Assembly (NCBI GenBank): GCA_024277475.1
Contig: JAJRVC010000032.1
Coordinates: 1-8,240, forward strand
Length of the DNA stretch: 8,240 nt
Reading direction: 5' to 3'
Source of the DNA: Deltaproteobacteria bacterium
Lineage (GTDB): Bacteria > Desulfobacterota > Desulfobacteria > Desulfobacterales > JAFDCJ01
In this document: positions 1 to 5,027 of the stretch, in pieces
Position numbering within the stretch: position 1 is the first letter of the stretch
How the letters are laid out: each line of letters opens with the position of its first letter
The notes under the pieces: generated by a model
The model's input: only the letters and a program-made list of their open reading frames with translations
Database searches by the model: none
Told to the model about the DNA's origin: nothing
Translations under genes and position numbers: made by a program

Positions 1-276
1 CTCCTGAGCAAGAACTAATTCATTGATCATCCAATTCAGGTAGGTCCGTTTATGATCGTCGCCGATTTTCAGGTGAGAAAAGCCGAATTCGTAGTTTTTA
101 CGAAATTCATCAACGGTGATGACTTTATGGCCCACGCGAGCCAGAACAATTGAAGATTCATCCTTCCCAAAATCATTTTCATTACATCCAACACCGGCAG
201 TTATCAGAAATCCGAGAACAACCCATCCGAACAGGGGGAAATAGCAACAATTTGTAAACTGCTTGTTGTTAATCAT
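1..276 (-). CDS. SurA-like peptidyl-prolyl isomerase/chaperone, N-terminal part (cut by window edge)
   Basis: The first 92 codons of a minus-strand gene are present; the rest lies beyond position 1. The start is ATG at 276-274, one base after the stop of the upstream barrel gene (TAA-T-ATG), so translation is probably coupled; I see no clear ribosome binding site. Residues 1-30 form a secretion signal with a hydrophobic core near 15-30, ending AGVG-C31. This resembles a lipobox, but glycine at -3 is atypical, so lipidation is uncertain. Residues 43-92 (IVLARVGHKVITVDEFRKNY, then a helix with YLNWMINELVLAQE) match the usual start of SurA/parvulin-type N-terminal chaperone domains: a short strand 'vAxVGxxxITxxEF' followed by 'LxxLIxExLLxxE'. 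In that family the protein is periplasmic, assists outer-membrane protein folding, and carries parvulin domains further on; those are not visible here. I infer that it serves the barrels or the secreted protein encoded just upstream. Confidence 0.72.
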   Translation of the reverse strand, partial: MINNKQFTNCCYFPLFGWVVLGFLITAGVGCNENDFGKDESSIVLARVGHKVITVDEFRKNYEFGFSHLKIGDDHKRTYLNWMINELVLAQE

Positions 277-277
277 A

Positions 278-1327
278 TTAATCAAAAATAATACCCAGTG
301 AAAACCGGTGTGTGCTTTGAAAGGGTCCCCAATCCGAATAGGCATAATCTACACGAAATCCGATTCGGCCGGGCTGGTAATAATCCCCTCCGCCACCGAG
401 AGTGACCCCGTTTATTGCGTCAGGATCAAACATACTGTCATAGCCTGCCCGCAGGAAAAAAATTCCGGCATACCCGTATTCAAAGCCTACATTTATACTT
501 TCCGAGGCCAGAGAAGGATGATTTACATCGGAGGTAAGGGTCACATTGCCTAATCTTCCCCAATTCATTGTGTAGGCCAGCCCGGCTTTAAATAAAAGGG
601 GCAAGGGATAGGAGTCAACCTGGTATTGAACGGGAACGCGGTCAATGTTCTCATTATCCGGATCGGGGTCCTTGGTGGAATCCAGTTCACGACCACTTAA
701 GCTTATTTCACCACCGAAATTACGGACGCTCATACCCAGACGAAGCCCCTTCACCGGTGTTCTATAGAAAATGCCGAAATCCAGGGCAAAGGCGCCTCCG
801 GTTTCATGCCAGATTTTTTGATTGATGTATTTTCCACTCATCCCGAAACTAAAATTGGGGGTTAGTGCCAGGGCATAGGTTAGGCTGACGGCATAATCCC
901 GTGCTCCGTAGGTTTCACCGGTACCTTCGGGACGTTCGACGGTTCTTACCGGTTGTTCCCCATAGTCTAGCATTATTAAGCTGAACCCCAGGGAGGAACG
1001 CATGAAAGGCAGGGGGGTTGTAGCTCCGAAGAATTCATAATTGGTGCCTACCAACCATTCGTTATGCATCAATTCAATTTGAGTGTTTTCCATCCATACA
1101 ATACCGGCCGGGTTATAATATAAAGCTGTGTGATCGTTGGCAATTGCCACATAAGCCCCGCCCATCGCCATGGCGCGTGCGCCGGCGCCTATTTCCAGGA
1201 AAGTAGCGGCATTCGTACCAACACCGGTTACATCTGTTCGAAGTTGAGTTCCGCCGGATGATTTTTGTGAGAAAACAAAATTGCTGAACAGGGCTATTAA
1301 CACAAAGGAAATCAATATATTTTTCAT
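278..1327 (-). CDS. PorV/PorQ-family outer-membrane beta-barrel protein
   Basis: A 349-residue protein with a signal peptide at residues 1-20 (MKNILISFVLIALFSNFVFS, cleavage before Q21). The family signature follows: FLEIGAGARAMAMGGAYVA at 43-61, then DHTALYYNPAG at 65-75. The rest is alternating amphipathic strands rich in Gly, Tyr and Phe, ending RFSLGIIFD, as expected for a FadL-like outer-membrane barrel. In Porphyromonas, PorV binds T9SS cargo through its C-terminal domain and carries it to the surface attachment complex, while PorQ anchors PorZ; many FCB genomes carry several paralogues of unknown specificity. The upstream neighbour is a secreted protein with a T9SS-like tail, 41 nt away, which fits a partner role (inference). 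Start choice: an in-frame TTG at 1333-1331 would extend it by two residues, but AAAGG lies 8 nt before the ATG at 1327 and only 2 nt before the TTG, so ATG is preferred. The stop is TAA. PorV versus PorQ versus another paralogue cannot be decided. Confidence 0.88.
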   Translation of the reverse strand: MKNILISFVLIALFSNFVFSQKSSGGTQLRTDVTGVGTNAATFLEIGAGARAMAMGGAYVAIANDHTALYYNPAGIVWMENTQIELMHNEWLVGTNYEFFGATTPLPFMRSSLGFSLIMLDYGEQPVRTVERPEGTGETYGARDYAVSLTYALALTPNFSFGMSGKYINQKIWHETGGAFALDFGIFYRTPVKGLRLGMSVRNFGGEISLSGRELDSTKDPDPDNENIDRVPVQYQVDSYPLPLLFKAGLAYTMNWGRLGNVTLTSDVNHPSLASESINVGFEYGYAGIFFLRAGYDSMFDPDAINGVTLGGGGDYYQPGRIGFRVDYAYSDWGPFQSTHRFSLGIIFD

Positions 1328-1334
1328 GATCAAG

Positions 1335-1339
1335 ACCTT
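1335..1339 (-). promoter_or_regulatory. Ribosome binding site that decides the PorV-like start
   Basis: The minus strand reads AAAGG-TCTTGATC-ATG just ahead of the barrel gene. The GG-containing element is 8 nt from the ATG at 1327 and 2 nt from the alternative TTG at 1333, so it supports the ATG. Confidence 0.5.
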
Positions 1340-1368
1340 TATGAATAATTGAATCAGGTTCGTCCTGG

Positions 1369-4300
1369 CTATTTAATGACGGCAAATTTTCCGGTCTTTG
1401 TTCCGATGTTGGGAGCTTCTACCACGTAGAAATATACCCCATGGGCAATTTCCAGACCGTCTTTGGTGCGCAAATCCCAGCTTAAGCGATTATTATCATC
1501 CGTGGCATTGTGTTCCAGCGTCTGCACGAGACGCCCGGAAGAGGTAAAGATTTTTACCGTACATTGAGGGGGTAAATTAACAAAATCAATCCGCCGGTCG
1601 CCACGACCTTCATCGGGATTAAACACTTTTCTTTCCAGGGGATTAAAAGCTACGTAAGGGTCCGGAACCGTGTAAATTTTATCCAGATCATTTTTGGCCT
1701 TCTCGTTACTGTAGACGTTTCCGACCATTGTAAATTCAAATACATCGTTTCTGTCGAAGGATTTTTTCGTAACAATCTTTAAGATATCTCCTTCCCGGGG
1801 GCGAATCCAATCGCTGGTATCTACATCTGCCGGGAAATCAAAGGAAAATCGCCATAAAGTTCTACGGTCATTCGGATTGTTATACAGGCTAATTATATCC
1901 CGCTCATCCAGAACTCCAAGCTCCGGTGCGTTGTCAATATAGATAAAGGATAACTTAAACTGATTCTCAGGGTCGGTAACATCCCAAATCTGGAAATTAC
2001 TCGGTCGTCGGTTTACGGACGTATCTGCCCCCATCCCCAGTATCCGGATTTCATAATCCCTGGGAACCATCAATTCCTGCCCGGGCGTGGAAATATCTAC
2101 TGCAAACATCTGGCTGTTTCCTTTCGTCCAGCCGGTTTTTTCTTCATCATACGCTGTGGTGTCATTGTAAAGAATAACCCTAAAGCCGTCTGCTATATAG
2201 TTTTCACTGTAATCTCGATTACGGGGATCATTAATAACAGCAAGCGGTATATTTTCTGTGATCGAGAAAATTTCCATCTGATTCAAATTACCCGTATAGT
2301 TCAGCGAATCAAACCGTTGCAGGCTGCCATCATCCTCAAATGTTACCTGGTATTGACGGCCATCTTTGATTAACAGGGGATTATAGATTTCCACACTGAT
2401 TTTGCCGGTACCAAATCCGTCGACCTTTTCGATGCCGGAATCACTGATTTGCGGTTTTATCCACCCACCTGCCGGCTCTGTTGGAATTACCATCACCGTA
2501 TTTGGCGAAAAAGAGATGGGACGCCCTAACGGATCTATTTGAATCGTCACCGGTGATTCTGTGGGAGATATGGGAAGTAAATTTTCTTTGGGGGAAATAT
2601 CCGGATAGAAATCGGGATGATATCCCTGATCGATGGCAGCTACCGCATAATAGTAGGTGCGTCCGTTGGTCACATCCGCGTCAACAAAATTATGTTCAAG
2701 CCCACTATCGGTTCCCATGTTGTAAGTAATTCCAAGATCGCTATCCGGCCCTAACTCACTTCCGATACGTACCGGATGGGGGCCTTTGAGGCCGTTCTTT
2801 TTATCAAAGATGGCCAGGGGTTTAAACAACAAAGGATTTCCGAAAGCATCGCTAATTGTTTTGATCTCGTTAAAGGTGGGGCTGGTACTTTTATAAATAA
2901 AATAAGCCTCAAAGTCTTCCCCGTAGATCGGGTCTCTGGATCGTTCTGCCCGGCTATCCCAACTGAGAAAAACACGTTTATTGTCAGCAAAAGCGGTTAT
3001 TAACGGTTGTAAGGGAGGTTTGGCGAAGTTGTAATCATTGTCATAAATCTCCTGCATGGTGCGTTTATTTCTCAAAATATCATCAAAATTATTTCCGAAA
3101 AGCAGGGCAATCGCATAACGGTGTGTTCTCTCATTCGCGTTGAACTGTATATAGCCGCTCCCATAAGTCCAGGAGATATCCTGTGTGTATCCGGGGATAA
3201 TTTTGAATGTATCCTTCGCCGTTTCCACATTAAAGAAATGGTCGTCATTTCGGCCGCCATAGCCAAAGTTTGCCTGGGTACTGCGCAGGTAGAAAGAAGT
3301 TAAGCCCACCTGATCGGATTCATCATTATCCGTAAATTCAAAATCCGGTTCCCCAAGATCAGGAAAGCCATTGGCTTCCGTTCCATTGGCATCCGGACCG
3401 GAATATTCCAGGAATTGGGGGCCCAAGCCATCAGACCCTAAATCATCATTCAGGGGTTCCATGTCCAGCAATCCGTTGTTATTGATATCCTCTCCTGCAT
3501 CCAGAATTCCGTTATAATTGAGATCCTCGGTGTCCCAAACCCCGTTTGAATTTAAATCTTCCCAGGGTTGCCAATCTCCATCGTCATCGATACCATTGGT
3601 CTGGCTTTCATCGATCATTCCATCGCCATCATTGTCGACTCCATCAAAAGAGAGTCCGGGGCTTTCCAGAAAAGCAAATCCGAAATATCCTAATGGCAGG
3701 CCGTCCTGGGAGATAAAGGTTCTGTTCCAGGCATAAGTGATATCATCCGCAGCATCGAAGAAAGCATCATCATTGGTAAACGAGCCTCCAAGATCGGGGT
3801 CGACATACATACCGACCACTGCTTTCGGTAAATCCTGTGCTCCTTCATAAAGACTGATATCGTAAATACTGATCAGAATATCTTCCGCCAGACGAGAATT
3901 CCATTGGTAATTACGATTTTCTATTTTGAGACCTAACCCACGTCGTCCACGCGGCCAGTTTGCGGTGTCTCCGGGGAATGGATAGTACGCAAATTCATCA
4001 TTCTCCCGGTCATCCATCACATAGTATAATTCCTGATCGGCTCTTATATAAGCGCCAAATTCGCCATTCCAATAACCGGCCCGAACACCCGGACGGTTTT
4101 CACCCGGCTGGCGGTCATCCCCCGGATACGAACCTGCCGGCCAGTATTCCGGCCAGGTTTCTTTCCGGTGACTGATAGCAAACCAATTTACCTCGTTCTG
4201 CAAACTCAAATCCAGGACGCCATTCCCATTAATATCTTCCGATAGCTGAAGTTGACCATCTCCCTCCCCTTCATCGCCGGTTCTGGGAAGACCATCTATC

Positions 4301-4851
4301 CCCACATCTTCACTGATTCCTTTCACCAGGGGATCGGTAAGAGAACCGGGACGGTCAAGATTGTAATATCCCGGTAATGGCATTGTGGCATACTCATGGG
4401 TGGCATCCGGAGACTCTTCCCCGGGAATATTGTCGGATATGATATGCAGCGTATCTCCGTTTGAACCGACCACTTCTGCCCCAACGAAGAAGAACGATCC
4501 CCAAATATAGCTGGAGAACTGGGGTCCCTTGGGCCAGCCCACTCGAATATCGTTCCCAATTCCGCCGTAAGAGATCACGCCCGAATTTGTTACCGGGCCG
4601 GTAACAAGGTTTCCATCCATAATGGCAATCTGGCGGAATTGAGCTAACCCTACCTCCTGTATGTTGTTTGTTTTGAGGAATCGGGAATACCCCCTGGTCG
4701 AGTGGAGAGAACCTTGAATTTCCCGGGATTGATAATCGTTTTTCTGAAAAACCTGTGCAAAAAGACCAGACTGAACCACTGTCAGTAAGGTAAAGAAGGT
4801 CAAAAAAATAAACGTATCCCCCACGGAATGATTCCAATTGCTTGCTTTCAT
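1369..4851 (-). CDS. Large secreted multidomain protein with calcium-loop repeats, FN3-like domain and T9SS/FlgD-like C-terminal domain
   Basis: 1160 residues. Residues 1-32 are a signal peptide with a long n-region (hydrophobic core about 14-30, cleavage near LFA-Q). Residues 40-400 form a large region I do not recognise, rich in Trp, Tyr and Gly. EF-hand/thrombospondin-type-3-like acidic loops occur at 206-214 (DINGNGVLD), 406-415, 422-426, 432-440, 443-451 and 455-463. An FN3-like domain lies at about 611-745 (RVFLSWD, FEAYFIYKS, GRTYYYAVAAID). Beta-rich modules follow at 770-1050. The tail at 1060-1160 (VKIFTSSGRLVQTL, LSWDLR, GVYFYVVE, TGKFAVIK) matches the T9SS type A sorting domain/FlgD Ig-like pattern. 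I infer surface display or release through T9SS; the function is unknown and no catalytic motif is evident. GGGAAG lies 4 nt before the ATG. It follows the receptor gene after a structured 176-bp spacer and precedes the PorV-like gene by 41 nt. It occupies the place a SusD lipoprotein would take but has no SusD or lipoprotein features. Confidence 0.85.
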   Translation of the reverse strand: MKASNWNHSVGDTFIFLTFFTLLTVVQSGLFAQVFQKNDYQSREIQGSLHSTRGYSRFLKTNNIQEVGLAQFRQIAIMDGNLVTGPVTNSGVISYGGIGNDIRVGWPKGPQFSSYIWGSFFFVGAEVVGSNGDTLHIISDNIPGEESPDATHEYATMPLPGYYNLDRPGSLTDPLVKGISEDVGIDGLPRTGDEGEGDGQLQLSEDINGNGVLDLSLQNEVNWFAISHRKETWPEYWPAGSYPGDDRQPGENRPGVRAGYWNGEFGAYIRADQELYYVMDDRENDEFAYYPFPGDTANWPRGRRGLGLKIENRNYQWNSRLAEDILISIYDISLYEGAQDLPKAVVGMYVDPDLGGSFTNDDAFFDAADDITYAWNRTFISQDGLPLGYFGFAFLESPGLSFDGVDNDGDGMIDESQTNGIDDDGDWQPWEDLNSNGVWDTEDLNYNGILDAGEDINNNGLLDMEPLNDDLGSDGLGPQFLEYSGPDANGTEANGFPDLGEPDFEFTDNDESDQVGLTSFYLRSTQANFGYGGRNDDHFFNVETAKDTFKIIPGYTQDISWTYGSGYIQFNANERTHRYAIALLFGNNFDDILRNKRTMQEIYDNDYNFAKPPLQPLITAFADNKRVFLSWDSRAERSRDPIYGEDFEAYFIYKSTSPTFNEIKTISDAFGNPLLFKPLAIFDKKNGLKGPHPVRIGSELGPDSDLGITYNMGTDSGLEHNFVDADVTNGRTYYYAVAAIDQGYHPDFYPDISPKENLLPISPTESPVTIQIDPLGRPISFSPNTVMVIPTEPAGGWIKPQISDSGIEKVDGFGTGKISVEIYNPLLIKDGRQYQVTFEDDGSLQRFDSLNYTGNLNQMEIFSITENIPLAVINDPRNRDYSENYIADGFRVILYNDTTAYDEEKTGWTKGNSQMFAVDISTPGQELMVPRDYEIRILGMGADTSVNRRPSNFQIWDVTDPENQFKLSFIYIDNAPELGVLDERDIISLYNNPNDRRTLWRFSFDFPADVDTSDWIRPREGDILKIVTKKSFDRNDVFEFTMVGNVYSNEKAKNDLDKIYTVPDPYVAFNPLERKVFNPDEGRGDRRIDFVNLPPQCTVKIFTSSGRLVQTLEHNATDDNNRLSWDLRTKDGLEIAHGVYFYVVEAPNIGTKTGKFAVIK
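1372..1674 (-). other. T9SS type A/FlgD-like C-terminal domain of the secreted protein
   Basis: Residues 1060-1160 run from the proline-containing lead-in (YTVPDPYVAFNP) through a short Ig-like fold (TVKIFTSSGRLVQTL, then W-D-L, then GVYFYVVE) to a lysine-rich end (TGKFAVIK). This order is what is known for T9SS sorting tails and the related FlgD Ig-like domain; sequence alone does not separate the two. If it is a true sorting signal, it would be recognised by a PorV-type protein such as the next gene. Confidence 0.7.
2617..3021 (-). other. Fibronectin type III-like domain in the secreted protein
   Basis: Residues about 611-745 begin PPLQPLITAFADNKRVFLSW, continue with EAYFIYKSTSPTF and end with NGRTYYYAVAAIDQGY. 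The conserved Trp after the B strand, the 'Y-x-I/V-Y-[KR]-S' strand and the 'G-x-x-Y-Y-Y-x-V-x-A-x-D' strand are the usual FN3 landmarks. There is a long insertion between them (about residues 665-715), so the boundary is approximate. Confidence 0.6.
3453..3642 (-). repeat. Tandem acidic calcium-loop-like repeats (EF-hand/TSP3/dockerin style) in the secreted protein
   Basis: Residues 404-466 carry DNDGDGMIDE and DDDGDW, then three adjacent units of 11-12 residues: EDLNSNGVWDT, EDLNYNGILDAG and EDINNNGLLDM. A further copy (EDINGNGVLD) lies at 205-214. The D-x-[ND]-x-[ND]-G-[hydrophobic]-x-D spacing is that of calcium-binding loops. The unit is repeated at protein level; the DNA copies are diverged, so this is not a recent tandem duplication. 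Confidence 0.75.
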
Positions 4852-4894
4852 ATAACTTCCCGTACGATTAAGTGTTAATTAAACAGTCATTTAG

Positions 4895-4906
4895 CCCCTT
4901 TCGGGG
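4895..4906 (-). other. Small hairpin with GAAA tetraloop
   Basis: The minus strand reads CCCC-GAAA-GGGG, a 4-bp GC stem closed by a GNRA-type loop. It is the last of the spacer hairpins before the secreted-protein gene. Confidence 0.5.
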
Positions 4907-4910
4907 TCTC

Positions 4911-4942
4911 AATCGACTCCCGGGCGGCCGGGATTGTCGATT
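4911..4942 (-). other. Long hairpin in the operon spacer
   Basis: The plus strand reads AATCGAC-TCCCGG, loop GCGG, CCGGGA, bulge TT, GTCGATT. That is 13 base pairs interrupted only by a two-base bulge, the strongest inverted repeat noticed in the window. On the minus-strand transcript no U-tract follows, so processing, stabilisation or weak attenuation are as likely as termination. Confidence 0.7.
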
Positions 4943-4958
4943 TGTTCTGTCGAAGACA

Positions 4959-4974
4959 CCCCGGCCGACCGGGG
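4959..4974 (-). other. GC hairpin in the operon spacer
   Basis: CCCCGG-CCGA-CCGGGG is a perfect 6-bp all-GC stem with a 4-base loop. An alternative pairing, CGGCC (4962-4966) with GGCCG (4974-4978), competes with it. A smaller stem, TGTC-GAA-GACA (4948-4958), directly abuts it. Confidence 0.6.
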
Positions 4975-4976
4975 GC

Positions 4977-4998
4977 CGAAGTGTGTGAAAGTACTTCG
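4977..4998 (-). other. Hairpin downstream of the receptor stop codon
   Basis: CGAAGT (4977-4982) pairs perfectly with ACTTCG (4993-4998) across a 10-base loop. It begins 29 bases past the receptor stop codon on the minus strand and would be the first structure of the spacer transcript. No T-run follows. Confidence 0.45.
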
Positions 4999-5027
4999 TA
5001 TCTTGTGTACCTGGAGAAAACTTTACA

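Larger units (their letters stand above)
4852..5027 (-). other. Structured spacer between the receptor and secreted-protein genes
   Basis: 176 bp without a gene. From the receptor side to the next start it holds hairpins at 4977-4998, 4959-4974, 4948-4958, 4911-4942 and 4895-4906, then an AT-rich stretch (4871-4884, containing TTAATTAA). GGGAAG lies just before the ATG at 4851. None of the hairpins is followed on the minus strand by a T-run, so a classical intrinsic terminator is not supported. A new promoter in the AT-rich part cannot be excluded, but I see no convincing -35/-10 pair or Bacteroidetes-type TAnnTTTG. Confidence 0.6.

Noticed and set aside
1328..1368. Hairpin CAGG-TTCGT-CCTG in the gap before the PorV-like gene
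   Set aside because: Only four base pairs; not above chance for a 41-nt gap and too weak to call.
4394..4837. 147-residue open frame on the minus strand
   Set aside because: It overlaps the first part of the secreted-protein gene in another frame, has no family features and begins without a ribosome binding site; it is a shadow of the real gene.
1369..4851. SusD-like lipoprotein as partner of the receptor
   Set aside because: The signal peptide lacks a lipobox cysteine, the length is about twice that of SusD, and the content is beta-rich with FN3 and T9SS-type domains rather than helical repeats.
4895..4974. Intrinsic terminator after the receptor gene
   Set aside because: The hairpins are strong but no T-run follows any of them on the minus strand, and the downstream genes have no clear promoter of their own.
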